DNA of 64,000 nt from Citrus sinensis (taxonomy: Eukaryota; Streptophyta; Magnoliopsida; Sapindales; Rutaceae). Shown in pieces: positions 1 through 11,745 of this stretch. Below the pieces are notes generated by a model. The model had not been told where the DNA came from. It made no database searches and saw only the letters and a list, made by a program, of their open reading frames with translations. The DNA lies in NCBI RefSeq assembly GCF_022201045.2, contig NC_068558.1, positions 2,976,001 through 3,040,000 on the forward strand, in the 5' to 3' direction. Made by a program: the position numbers and the translations under genes. The first letter of the stretch is position 1, and every line of letters starts with the position of its first letter.

Positions 1-63
1 AGAATTAATCAGCTATGTTTCTTAATTTCTAGGGCAAGTACTAGATTTAGTGAAGATATCATG

Positions 64-1659
64 TCAGTTACAGTTTGGTGGGTTTAAGCATTTATATACA
101 GCAGATGCAGGCTGTTTGTAAGTGGGTATGCTACTGGTATCAACAAACCTGACCTCCCCTGGTGCGAACGAAAGTTCTCTGTGCCTGAAACAAAATAAAA
201 GGCACAAACCGTCAAACTTGGTCACTTCTTGAATTGAGAGCGGCAGGTAATGGCTGCAGGGTTACCTTCGAAGGTCAAGACCAATTAATCCAGCTTGAAG
301 GATTGATAAATTATCAGAATCTGGCGAGACAATTATGACTGTGTCTTCAGAGTACTGAGTCTCAAGAATTGACATTAGTTGTGTAACACGAACAAATACA
401 TCTGCGACACTCTCATTTGGGGTTCCATCATCTGTAGGAGGAGGTTTGATTGTTGGAGAAATGCCATCTGATACATATACCTTAACCATCCCAAAAAAGG
501 CAATTGGACAACCATGAGGATCTTGAGACATATGAACACTCTAAAATGAGGCTATCAAGCTAGAGTTAAATTTTGTATAAAATTATACATTTTTCCATGA
601 ATTACCTAATAATTTAAATAAAAATTACAAAGAATAAAGACATTTTAGTTGCAGATAGATGGATAGATACATATCTTACGTCTGAAACAGATTCCAATTT
701 CTTGCCTTCATAAGATCCCAATCCACGAGCATCCAGGAAGCTATACTCAGGAACTATATAACTGCAATGAATAAGAAACTCTTTGGACCAATTGAAAAAA
801 CAAATATTGTACCGGCATTATCGTTCCACATTTTCCTAGGATTCTGGTATATTTATTATTTACAGTCCATATACATGGTATAACAAATTAAGTATGCCGG
901 AAGAAGAAGGCCGGTTTTATTTCCTAAACATGAATGATTGAACAAAGCAATTTATCTGTATTAAGCATGATCCCCAAATTTGTCTCAGCGTGACCTAGCA
1001 AAAGAAGGAAAATGCAGAATTTGCTTACCTTCGGCTAATCCCATTAACAGAGGCAATAACCTCAGCAGCCTGGTAAGCTCTCTGAGTAATTGAAGGCCAA
1101 ATCCAGCATCCCCTATCACAGGCCGCCATTGCTTTCAACTTAAATGCAGCCGTTACTGTCTGCTTCTTCCCGGTCTCCGATAACCCGCTATCAACAGATG
1201 TTTTTGCAACTGGGTTCGTGTTGACTATCCCGAAGCTCTCATATTCAGACTCTCCGGCCCTCACCAGATAGTATCTTATCAAATACCAACCAAAATGTAA
1301 CATCACAGAATCACAATTGAACCCAATTGAAGTTAGGTATACAAGAATTGCATGAATTTAAGAACAGTAATGTTTGAACTCAGAACACTGACTAATTCTA
1401 TAAGAAAGCAGAAAGCTGGATTATTAAATTACCTGTTGCTGAGTCGAAGTGGGGGCATCTGAAACAGGCCTCGGGCGCCGGCAACTTGTACAGAAAATGG
1501 GTTGAGCTGAGAAGTGAGGGAGATAGAGAGTGTGAGTGCAGGGAGGAGGTGACGCCGGCTGATTGGTTTGTGGGAATGGTTGGGGTTTTCATAGGTAGAT
1601 GATGGTAATTTGGGAGTTATGGAAGCACTTGCAGTGCAGAATTTAGTTATTGTATACAT
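64..1659 (-). CDS. Phosphoglycerate mutase-like (histidine phosphatase superfamily) protein, likely plastid-targeted pseudoenzyme
   Basis: Five exons read on the minus strand: 1659-1433, 1274-1029, 761-680, 540-266 and 184-64. All junctions are GT-AG and in frame, giving 316 residues. The first ~65 residues are rich in Ser, Thr and Pro with few acidic residues, like a chloroplast transit peptide. After it comes LVRAGESEYES, which sits where histidine phosphatases have the RHGE catalytic motif; here the His is Ala. Near the C terminus, IIVSPDSDN stands where the second catalytic His (VSHG-type motif) is expected, and that His is also missing. Plant members of this family annotated as 'phosphoglycerate mutase family protein' look the same from memory, so the loss is probably old rather than a sequencing error. 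Inference: it keeps the fold and probably binds rather than hydrolyses phosphate esters. The family call is firm; the function is unknown. Confidence 0.85.
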
Positions 1660-2490
1660 TTTGGCGGGTCATGTCCTAACAAACAATCACAGGATTTTTC
1701 CAACGACCACAGGATCTATATAAACTTTATCCTCTTTCTTCTTCATGCCGTGGGGCTGGGGTCACTTTAAAATTAAATATTATTTTTCTACTCTCTTCAC
1801 ACAAAAAAATTAAAAAAAAAAAACAAAATTAAAAAGAAAAAGCAACAGCGAAAACAGTTGAATAAATTAACTACTGATTCATCATGTGTAAACTGAACTT
1901 GCAAGATTGTCATTAATTTTGGAAGTTGACTTATAGCTGTGAAATGTGATACTTGCCAATTATTTGAGAAAATCTTTCTTGGGGCGATTCCGTGGAATAT
2001 GCTTTTCGGAGTGACAAAGTTCAAGACTATAGTTACTAACAAGTTTCCCTAATTAGTGTGGCAATTGAGTAACAAACTGTGAGTCCAGAGGCATCATATT
2101 GTGTGGGTCTAATTGGGGGACACAATACGGTCAATACAGAAATTGAATGTGATTGGAGAACATTTAACATTGAAGGGTTCGTCTAAGTTATATATATTAT
2201 AACTTACAATTAGGTAAAATAACTTCAAAAATAATTGATAGAATAATGGAGTTAGTTAGGTAGTCTAATGGATGAATTTTGACAGGTTGTCAGTAGTTAC
2301 GTAACTTAAAAAGAGACCCTAACCATAAATACAGTCACTTAGTGAAGTAATATGAACCATTAACTACAATCACAGTATGTAAGAATAAGGAAATCATGGT
2401 CTAATTGTCACGTTCATATTCTAGCATGCATTATGCAATTAAAAAGGTGCGTAGGACACTCTGTAAGATAATACTTCAGCATTTATCATG
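1660..2490. other. Intergenic stretch, no gene seen
   Basis: This is the upstream side of the minus-strand gene that starts at 1659 and so should hold its promoter. The rest is AT-rich with an A-tract near 1804-1823. I see no coding signal and no clear transposon ends. Confidence 0.5.
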
Positions 2491-2906
2491 TAGTAGGGGT
2501 AGCGGAAGTGGACTGATGCTTAGGTATCGTTTTAGGATTGGACCAAGCCAATATAATTAGTTTATATTCTAATAGAGCGTGATTAGATCTCGTTCTAATC
2601 TAAATGACTCAATGAGATTCGATAACACTTTTCAGTATGATAAGTAAGATAATACTTTAATCCAAACGACTCTAAAACAAATATTTTAATATATGATCCC
2701 AAAGGAAATTATAAATGAGGGGTTTTTATTAAACAAAAACTTCTTACAAAACAATTACATGACCTTTCTATTTATAATAGGATAAAATTCACTTCTCAAG
2801 TTATCTTAAAAGGGAAACTAAATCACGATTAAATTGGAAATAAAAGAAACATATACTAAATAAGATGCTAATTGAAATAGAAAATAACAAAAAGACTGAA
2901 ATAATA
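2491..2906. repeat. Dispersed repeat, copy 1 (uninterrupted)
   Basis: This stretch aligns over about 400 bases with 8041-8410 plus 8851-8870. Shared landmarks include TTTTAGGATT at the left, and AATAAGATGC and GAAATAGAAAATAA at the right. Copy 1 lacks the LINE piece that splits copy 2. The family is not certain; the layout could be an old LTR-element remnant, but no coding part is recognisable. Confidence 0.6.
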
Positions 2907-3360
2907 AAAGCCTAAAACTCCTATATCATTCACCTTCTCTTTAATAAAAACTTATACTCGAGATTATATGGAAGATGAACTTGTAGTGGAAAAGCAATGC
3001 ATCTTATAGTTTGAACTTGTAGCGTTTTTCATTAATCTTTCTCGAAATTTTGACAAATCCAAATTTCATCATTTTCATTCACTTATACATTCTTCAAGGT
3101 GACGAAGACTTATAAAAATGAACAATGATCAGATAACTCTTACATTTTCTTAATTTTTGCTCAATGCACTCTCCAAAAAATTTCACATTTTTGCCAAATC
3201 TTCTTTAAGCACAACCTTATTCTCTTCAATTTGTATAGGTAGAACCATATCGATCATCTCGGCTTTTTTAATATTTGTCTTGTCTCGAAATATCATGCAC
3301 ATTCTCACATAAATTATTAGACTAAAACCTCAAATAAAAAATGTGTTGTACCTTTTTTTC
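2907..3360. other. AT-rich sequence between repeat copy 1 and the CACTA element
   Basis: No gene is seen. The sequence to the right of the CACTA element (6396 onward) looks like its continuation, so the CACTA element probably landed inside one older repeat. I cannot name that repeat. Confidence 0.3.
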
Positions 3361-3363
3361 TAC

Positions 3364-6300
3364 CACTACAAAAAAAAGTATGTATAGTAGCATCTGAAAA
3401 ATGCTACCAAAAGCAAATGGTAGCATTTTAGGCAATGCTAAGTTAGCCCATGTAACTAAAAGTCTTGGCATTTGATAGTATTCATTCAATGCTACAAACT
3501 GTTATACATAACATTTATAAAAAGCTATGTAATCATTGATTATTACATTGTAGAAATGCAATCATTCTCTTATGTATAGCATCCGGAAAGTGCTACCATA
3601 TTATATTTACAGCACAAAAAAATGCTATTGTTGGCAAATTTATTACATATATGTAACATTCTATGGCTATTAGAAAACGCTACTGAATAATTTATAAGTG
3701 GCTACCATAGCATATTTGTAAGGTTATTGAAGATAGAAAAATTGATACTTGTAATGTAGTTTTTATTCTCAATATTTTTAAAGGCTACTAATTATACATA
3801 CAATTCATTGTTCATCTAATTCAATTATGTAATAATATGTGAACATCCAATTACTTAAAAAATTAGACACAATGATAAGTATATTTGTGTCATACTTGTA
3901 TATTTTCTAATGATAAAAAATTAGGGAAAACAAATCTAGTACTATATCTTCAAGTTGCCTTCAACACTTAGCTAAAAATTCTTGATTTCATGGCCTGCAC
4001 CAAATATTCTTTATCTTCACAGCCTGCATATGAATTCAGAACAAAAATATAATTGTGTTTTGCTCTTAGAAAAAATATTAATCACCATTAAATATATCCT
4101 AAGGAAGTGGTTAAGTAAGTAATTCAAATCTAACAAATAAATACAATTAAAAGTTTTCTTTTGGAGAAAAACTTCTAAATCACTTGAATAATTATGCCAT
4201 AGCTACATAGTCTAACAAATCAACTAGAAAATCATATGAAAAAAAAAACATAAGATGGTCTAACAAACTAGAATATTAAAAACACAAGAGATAGGTATAC
4301 AACTCAGACTATTAATTTAGAGCTTCATAGTAATTGATTGCCTATTTTTTCCTTGTTTTCTCCAATTTAATTCTGCCTTAGTACATGATGACTCTAAAAA
4401 TTCCATTTACTTAAACATCATTCATTTTAATCTCATGAGACATCAACCTACAACTCACAAACTAGGTAGGTCTATCCAAATATTCACTTCAATAATTGAT
4501 AGGAAATTATTTATTGCTTCAAAGCGCAAAAGTAGGAACTTTTGTGACCTACAAGCATCTAACCAAAGAGCAAGCAACTTTTCTTAATTTTGTTCAACCA
4601 AACATTACTGGAGAGACATACTGAAATAGCACATAATACCCAAAGTTATTGCATAACCAAGCTTGATCAGCAAGTTTAGCTTATAGGAAAAAAATTGCTG
4701 GAAAAAAAATCAATTAAAGTGGCATGAGAAATTAAGTACTGCAACTTCATCCAACAAGACAACCAAATGAATGTTAAATTAAGTACTGCAACTTTTTCCA
4801 ACATAAATTGATATAATGGAAAAAAAAGATAAGAATTATATTGATAGTTACCTTATAACAAGAACTAGTTACAACAGAACCTTAACCATGTCCAGTAACT
4901 TCAACTTTCTTCAAACAACTGCTCTTCATATCGTAATCCAATTCTGTGTTTGATTGCCTTCAAAGTTGAGCTTTAACTAAAATTCGAAGTGTGTTAATAA
5001 AATATTTGAGAAAATACCAGGGAAAATGCACAAATCCAAACAACATATAACACAATTTCATAATAATATACCAAAAGCAAAAATTTGGGACTAGAACTAA
5101 ATTTTATAAGCGAAAACAGAGAAGGTATGAGGAAAAGGCTTTTATTTGAGAAAGAATTATAAAACCACAAGGAATTAGAAGTTCAAAGACAAAAAAGTTA
5201 TGGATGATTTGCAGAAATTAAGAGAAAATTAGGATTTCTTATAAGTTTCATATTAATTATGGAAGGAATTGAAAGGAAAATTGGGAAAAAAAATTAGCTT
5301 AAGTATTTTCAATTACCTCTCTAAAATTAGATGGTTCCACGTGCTAAATGATAACAATCGTAAATTGCACAAAAAAAGAACAAGAGCAAAGCGGCAGCCA
5401 GCAAAGTTGAAATTGATACTTCATAAATTTCCCAAATTGAACATAGCATTAAGTATCAAAATAATTGTTAATATCTTCAAACACTTTCTCTCTCTAGGGA
5501 CGAAATATTGTTAATCTAATGGACTTACTATTCTCATTCAAAAAATTTGCAGCCTCTTCGTCACTTTTTTCAAACTCACACCATTTTCTCTAAGCAACTT
5601 CCCATCATCCTGAGTATCAATAACAAAAATTAACAAACGTAAAAGCAAAACCTAGAAATTACCTCCGTTGCATTCAAGCCATATTTGGGGAAATCCAGAC
5701 CCATCAATTTATTCTATCAAACACAAGCCATCTGGGTTGCAATTGCTCAGCAAGTTAAGGGGGATGAACGGGTAAAATGATTTCTAAAGAAATTATAAGG
5801 GATAAGGATATTAGGTTTCAAAAATCTAATAGAGAGGATACTCAAATGAGAGAAGAAGACTGAGAGTTTTGGGTGACTTTAAGTTTCCAACGCAAATTAG
5901 GGATTGTAGACAAAAGATGATTATAATTATTTTTTAAGGTCATTTTATTTTTTTCATTCCGCGATCGACAATTTTTCCCCCGTCTTTCTTTTCCCTCCCT
6001 TTTGATAGCTTTTTTTTTCTCGTCTTTCTTTCCCTCTCTTTTGGTAGCTTTTTTATATTGTCACTAAATTAAAATTGTTTTTGTAGCATTTCTAAAATGC
6101 TATGATATTAAATAATATATACATAGCACTTATAGATATGCTACTATAAAAATATTACTAAATATAACATTAATTTGTAGCATTTTTAAAGTGCTATAAT
6201 ATTACAAATAAAACGTAGCTCTAACAATATGCTACAAACTGAATGTAAAATATAATAAAAAAATAAAGTAGCACTAATGAATAGTCAATTGTAGCATTTT

Positions 6301-6392
6301 TTAATAAAGTGTTACTGTAGAATGACATTTGGTAACATTAAAAGAAAAATTGCTACTGTGAAATGCTACTATAAATGGTATTTGTTGTAGTG
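3364..6392. mobile_element. CACTA (En/Spm-type) DNA transposon, non-autonomous, 3,029 bp
   Basis: The left end begins CACTACAAAAAAAA and the right end finishes TTTGTTGTAGTG. Read inward, both ends continue into TATAGTAGCAT, so the terminal inverted repeats agree beyond the CACTA core. The element is flanked by the same three bases, TAC, at 3361-3363 and 6393-6395, which is the target-site duplication size of this superfamily. Both subterminal regions carry many short direct and inverted copies of the motif GTAGCATTT or its complement (about 3390-3700 and 6070-6370), as expected for transposase binding sites. The ~2.3 kb interior has no transposase reading frame; the longest open frame (5269-5514) is AT-rich and looks like chance. 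It must therefore depend on a transposase made elsewhere. Confidence 0.9.
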
Positions 6393-6395
6393 TAC

Positions 6396-7068
6396 AACAT
6401 TAGGCACATTTTCAACCGATGGTGAAGCTCAAATTTCTTCCATCTTTCCATCTTCCACTTCAACTACTTTGCTCATCTAGTTTCTAGGATGAATCTTAAC
6501 TAGTTCAAATTTATTATTCACAAATTTAAATTGTGTCTAAATTTGAATGGCTAAAAAGATAGTCTATTGCAAAGTATAGATAATGTACAAAGGTATTTAA
6601 ATTTAAACAGAAACACATAATCTCTTTAAAATTTTGTATTTGTATGCTTCTCAAGTTCATAATAATATTCATGCCCAAAAAATTATCCAAGCTCAGGAGC
6701 ATAATCAGACACAAATCTCATACCGTCTTATACAAATAATAATAATAATAATCAAGAAGAATGAATTTGGATCTCAAGATTCACTTCATGTGATTCCATA
6801 ATCAAATTTTACTTTTTTCTTATTGAAGTTAAGACGTAATTGTTCCTACCAAACTGAAACACTTATTCCCAATCTATGAATAACATAAGAAACTTGCTTT
6901 TCTTCAAGAATCCATTTATCTATAAACCATTACTCAATTATGTCTAATCAATAAAGAAATTTCTCATGCCAGTGCGCATGAAGGAATGTCACATCATAAA
7001 TAGAACGATAACAACGATGCTTTAACATTGTTTTCAATTTTTCTTACAATTGCGAAAGTGTAAATATC
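6396..7068. other. Intergenic, older repeat-like DNA, no gene
   Basis: AT-rich sequence lying between the CACTA element and the hAT MITE. There is a short AAT microsatellite near 6736-6750. I see no supported coding region. Confidence 0.35.
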
Positions 7069-7076
7069 CTTACCTC

Positions 7077-7513
7077 TAGAGGTGGTAAAAATACCCGCCC
7101 GGTCCGGACCCGGACCGTACCCGGGTGTTGCGAGCCGGATATTACTCGGTCCGGGTATGAAGCCGGGTCGGTCTTGAGCATCACTTGATAAACCCGGAAC
7201 CCAGATTTTATTAAAAAAAATTATAAAATATATATTATTTTAAATATTTTATATTTATTTAACTTATTTATTATACATATATAAAGTTTTAAACACTTAA
7301 AGTTTATATTTTCATATCAAATTTTATTGAAATAAATTTAAAACTTATAAAATTATCAAAAAATAAAAAATATATACACATAAAATATTAAAAAATATAA
7401 AATTCGGGTACCCGAATTAAAACTCGGCCCGAACCCAGACCCGGACCGATTGCATCCGGGCACGGTCCGGTCATGGCAATACCCGGACCCGGCCCGGGGT
7501 TTTGCCATCTCTA
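7077..7513. mobile_element. hAT-type MITE, 437 bp
   Basis: The ends are imperfect inverted repeats, TAGAGGTGGTAAAAA at the left and TAGAGATGGCAAAAC read inward from the right. The element is bounded by a perfect 8-bp duplication, CTTACCTC, at 7069-7076 and 7514-7521, diagnostic of hAT insertion. About 110 bases at each end are GC-rich with repeated CCCGG, CCGGAC and GGTCCGG words; the core (about 7210-7400) is very AT-rich. It has no coding capacity. Confidence 0.9.
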
Positions 7514-7521
7514 CTTACCTC

Positions 7522-8040
7522 ATGGGTTTGGTATGGACGAAAGTAATGGTGAGGGTCAAATCCGATAGATATGATGGTGAAAAGTGAATAGTAGTAACAG
7601 TGACAACCAAATCATAGTGATTTAGTGAAAAGTTTGTTTCAATTGGTGGTTGCTTAATGCTTATGGTGTTTTGGTATGGTGGTTTTGGAGGCTAATCAAA
7701 TCTGATGGTGGCTTGGATTTGATGTGAGGTTAGAGGGGAGTTTGATGGTGGTGTATTTAGATTGCTTCATACAATGGTTTCAGGTGGCTATTGGCAGATG
7801 GTGACGATAGGTGGAGGATGACAAGTATGTGGTGACGTTTATTGACTGTGAAAGCAAATGGTGAAGTGTAATGCTGGCACGATGGCAGTTTGTGGTGGTT
7901 ATTCAATTGATAGGTTTTCTGATTTGAGAATCCCCCCCCCCCCCCACCCAATGGAATCAATGGTCGATGGGATGGATTATAAAGGTCGCCAGGAAAATTA
8001 TTGCAATTGTCACAGATCTTCTCTAATATTAATTGACAAT
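7522..8040. other. Intergenic, low-complexity GATGGTGGT-rich stretch
   Basis: Repeated short GATGGTG and GGTGG words run through 7540-7880, with a run of fourteen C at 7932-7945. Open frames on both strands here follow the low-complexity composition, and I do not support them as genes. Confidence 0.4.
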
Positions 8041-8870
8041 GTGGAGTAGCAAAAGTGGATTGATAGAGTATATAAATACTGGATATCATTTTAGGATTAG
8101 ACAAAACCGACGCGATTAGATTATACTTTAATCGAAGCCTGATTTGATTTCATTTGAAACCAAACTACTTATTGATGTTTTATAATGCTTTAGAGTAAGA
8201 TTAGATGATGCTTTAATCTAATCAATTCTACAAGAGAGATTTTGGTAAATAATCTCAAAAAAATTATAAAATATTTCTCTAAAATAATGATAAGACATCC
8301 CTATTTATAATAAGATAAAACTTACCTCGTAAGTTAACTTAAAAAGAAAATTAAAGCATGATTAAACTAGAGATAAAAGACTAAACACATATCTAATAAG
8401 ATGCCAATTGCAGGTCTAGGGGCTGTAATTCGAGATGAAGATGGGAATGTGATTGCAACTGCAGTCAAAGTTTCCAAGTTCTATGGTGATGTGTGTTTTG
8501 CAGAAGCGGAAGCAGTCGAATGGGGGCTGCAGGTTGCAAGGAATGCTTGTATAAAGTCTCTGATTGTGGAATCAGATGCTCAAGAGATTGTTAAGTTAGT
8601 TAACAACAATCGGGGCTGCAGATCCGAGATTTTGTGGACCATTTCAGAAGTGCAGAAAATGTTAAAGAGCTTTAGCTCAATTTGTGTCCAATATGCTAAT
8701 AGATCTTGTAATGCGATAGCCCACTCTTTAGCTAAGCTAGCTCTAGAGATACTCGAAACTTTTGTTTGGATGGGTTCATACCCTCCCCACTTGTTGTACT
8801 TATTTTCTTCTTTAAGTTGAAATGAAGGTACTTCTCATTCAAAAAAAAAAGAAATAGAAAATAATAAAAA
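8041..8870. repeat. Dispersed repeat, copy 2, split by a LINE insertion
   Basis: This copy matches copy 1 (2491-2906) from its left end to base 8410 and again from 8851. The intervening 440 bases are absent from copy 1, so copy 1 serves as an unoccupied reference for the insertion. Confidence 0.6.
8411..8850 (+). mobile_element. 5'-truncated L1-type LINE: RNase H domain and poly(A) tail
   Basis: The frame from 8411 to 8820 encodes the C-terminal RNase H (RVT_3-type) domain of a plant L1 LINE: GAVIRDEDGNVI at the start, AEAEAVEWGL with the metal-binding Glu, VESDAQEIV with the Asp, and NAIAHSLAK near the end, then the hydrophobic tail typical of these ORF2 proteins. A stop follows at 8818-8820, then a 3' tail ending in ten A (8841-8850). 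The Met at 8401 lies in the flanking repeat, not in the LINE, so it is not a true start. Only the last ~6-7% of a full-length LINE remains. The frame is still open, so the insertion is not very old. There is no obvious target duplication beyond a single G. Confidence 0.8.
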
Positions 8871-9287
8871 AAAAGATTTTAAGGGGTATTTAAAGGGTAC
8901 CAATAGTTTTTAATTCAAACACAAAACTCACAGGAGAAAAATTATGCCTAAGTCTTATTAGAAAAAAAAAAGTTAATTTGACTTTTGAGTAAGGGTTTAA
9001 TTATAAATTATCCTTTATATAATTTTAATAAAATTTAAAAGTCATGAAATACTTAAACTAAATTTTAAGAGATATTTGGAGGGGTGCCAATTATCCAACT
9101 TTTTCTGGTTATCTTTCTTATTGGCCAATCAAAAATTTTTCTCTCACTCAAAAGTGTAGAATTTTCAAACTATTTGCTTTTTTGGGCTTAACTAATTATG
9201 TAAGAGTAAATACAAAGTGTTACAATAATAATGAGAAGAGTGCCCACCCTACTTTGTCCACACTCTAGTAATATCGAGTACCAAAGC
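8871..9287. other. Intergenic, AT-rich, no gene
   Basis: Nothing recognisable beyond A- and T-runs between the LINE-split repeat and the MITE at 9288. Confidence 0.4.
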
Positions 9288-9510
9288 CTCATTTGGTATT
9301 GAAATATGGTAGCTGCACTTAGAAAATAAAGTACTAACATGTTTACTAAATATTAATTGTTGGACTTAGAAGTTAAGTTGATTTAGTCAACAATTTTTAT
9401 GATGCAAATCTTATAATGTCTTTATTATTTTTATCAAAATTATCATTTAAAAATCATATTTATTAGCTACTATTATTTTTTTTTTCACAATACCTCAACA
9501 TTAAATAAGG
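9288..9510. mobile_element. MITE (family A, copy 1)
   Basis: The left end CCTCATTTGGTATTGAAAT and the right end, read inward, CCTTATTTAATGTTGAGG form an imperfect terminal inverted repeat. CCAAAG occurs on both outer sides and may be part of the target duplication. The interior resembles 14883-15103 and 57050-57302: all three share a block of the form TTGTTG-TAGTTTA-AAGTTA. No coding capacity. Confidence 0.5.
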
Positions 9511-10352
9511 TCCAAAGAGAGCGTCATCCAAGAATGAAATGAAAAAAAAAAGAATTAAAAAAAAAAAAAGGTATTCTACCCTTTTGTAAATGGACGGCTG
9601 TAATCTGCTGCTGAATGCTGATGCTTTGATTTAACGGGGGACCCATTACCCGGTGGGGTCCAGCAACTTTGCCTGTGTTTGCAATTCATGTCTGCACTCT
9701 CTGATAGCAGTATTGCAGAATCATCAAGAACAAGAAGGCCGAAGGCCGAAGGCAGCAGGCAGCAGGCAACAGCAAGCAGCCCACTCACCATGCAGATGCA
9801 TTTCTTGGAATTCACTCAAAGGCAAAGCTGCTCAAATTTCATGCTTTTTGTTCTCACTTTTGACCGCACAATGAGTTACAAAACATGCGCACTTTATTTC
9901 TTTTCCTTTATTCTGTAGCAGAAGCAACTAAAATCAAATTCCTAATACACTGGTGGATTCTGTTTCTGTAGGCCATCCAATCTTTGAGCTATATAGGCCA
10001 TGAGTATTTTAAACAGCACAAAACAGACCATACCCATCATGAATTAGATTTTGTTTTTATTCCTTCTACTCCGCGGCATATCAAAATTTAAATATCAAAA
10101 ATAAAAAATATATATTTTGATGTGAATAAAAAAATTAATAATAAGATTTTTTTTGTATTTTATATGTTATTATAAGAAAATATTTATAAAATAATAAAAA
10201 ATTACAAGAAAATATCTTATTATTAATTTTTAATTCAAAACATATATTTCTTATTTTTAAAACTTAAAATTTTAATTTCCCTGCATATGATTTATTTAAT
10301 TTATAATAAATATAAATAAAAATATATTTAAAAATAAGAGTAATACTGTAAT
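9511..10352. other. Intergenic, no supported gene
   Basis: A GC-richer patch at 9640-9860 gives overlapping short open frames on both strands, fed by a repeated AGGCCGAAGGC / GGCAGCAGGCA stretch (about 9735-9780). None resembles a known protein. The remainder is AT-rich. Confidence 0.35.
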
Positions 10353-10353
10353 G

Positions 10354-10990
10354 GTGCGTTTACTTCATGGAATGAGAATGAGCTAAGAATAAGAGTGGGA
10401 TAGAATGGGAGTGCGATTCCAATGTTTACTTAGTAACAAATAAATGAGAATGAGAATGTGCTGGAATGTCATTGATGTGTTTACTTAGCAAAATAAATAA
10501 GAACGAGAAATGAGAATGAGAATCAATTTACCAAAATACTCATAATATTAAATAATGTAATTTCATTAATTAGATACATGTATAAATATTATTATAAAAA
10601 TGTTTTTAATTAAAAATAAAAATAAAATTAATAATAACTAAAATAATTTAATATTATAATATTAATAAAAATAATAATGACAATAATTAATAATAACTAA
10701 AATAATAAAGTTAATAAAATTTATTAATAATAATAATAATGACATTTAAAATAATAAAATTAATCGTAATTTGGGCGAGCGTAATTTGAAAAATATGAAA
10801 AAATTAGAGGGATACAAAAGTCAGTTCAGAGAATGAAAATCTCCATTTCCAATCCCCCATAGGAATGAGATTCTCATTCTTTATTCTCAATTTGTGTGGG
10901 ACTCATACATTTTATTTTCATTCTCAAATTATATTTTGCTAAGTAAATATAGGTTTCATTTTCATTCACTAAATCCTCAAGTAAACACAC
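10354..10990. mobile_element. Terminal-inverted-repeat element (MITE-like, ~637 bp)
   Basis: The left end GTGCGTTTACTTCATGGAAT and the right end, read inward, GTGTGTTTACTTGAGGA are inverted copies. The motif GTTTACTTAG recurs inside near the left end, and GAATGAGAATGAG-type words recur on both flanks. The core is AT-rich with AATAAT runs. Terminal GTGYGTTTACTT resembles PIF/Harbinger MITE ends, but I could not fix a target duplication, so the superfamily is uncertain. Confidence 0.55.
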
Positions 10991-11745
10991 TATAATATTG
11001 TGTTGTAAGGAGATTATTGGCTATTATCAAAGCAGCAAGAGAGAAAGTAGTATATATGATTTCAATAGAAAAAATTTGATAATCCCCTTTTCAGTTAATC
11101 CGAATTAATGTAGACACTACCCGACAAAGCGAAAGTATAGACAAAATTAAGAAGACATATTCTAGGAAAAAAACTTTTTAAAATAATATTGAAATATAAA
11201 CAAATATATATAACTTGGTTTTGAATTTTGATCCCTTTTATATCTAACACCAATAACATATTTTTATCAAAAGCATACCAGAATTATTTAATTTACATAA
11301 TTAAATAATACTGATCAAATCAAAAGTATTAAAATTGGTACTTAAAAACTTATATCTTAATAAAAAGATAAAAATCATACAATTTTTTTAAAATATAAAT
11401 CGTTTGATCCCTTAAATAATGGAATTTAAGTAAAATTTGATGAGCGCTATGATATATAATTAGTTTTATTTTACTTATCAAAAGTTTTGAAATGATATAT
11501 TATATGATCAATAATTTTGAAATGATATTATTAAATCTTCAAAAACTACATAAACAAACAAACCATCTAAAATCCGAAACTAAGATTTCAAATTCTTGTT
11601 TCTCAATGACAATAATTAACATGCTTAACGAAACCATGCAATTATTTTTTCTAAAAAAAAAAAGAAAAAAGAAAAAAAGAAAAAGTGAAGCGTGCAATTA
11701 AACAGAACCAAAACAAATAATTAAATGCTTAATAATAATCTCCTC
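10991..11745. other. Intergenic, AT-rich, 3' side of the BURP gene
   Basis: No gene seen. The last ~50 bases should hold the 3' untranslated region of the minus-strand BURP gene. A-rich low complexity lies at 11650-11690. Confidence 0.4.

Noticed and set aside
5269-5514. 81-residue open frame inside the CACTA element
   Set aside because: Lys/Ile/Leu-rich translation of AT-rich DNA with no transposase or other similarity.
8401-8410. ATG at 8401 as the start of a stand-alone RNase H gene
   Set aside because: The ATG belongs to the flanking repeat (it is present as ATGC in copy 1); the coding part is a truncated LINE tail.
9576-9918. Overlapping open frames on both strands
   Set aside because: They are driven by a short repeated GC-rich patch; no recognisable protein and no splice logic.
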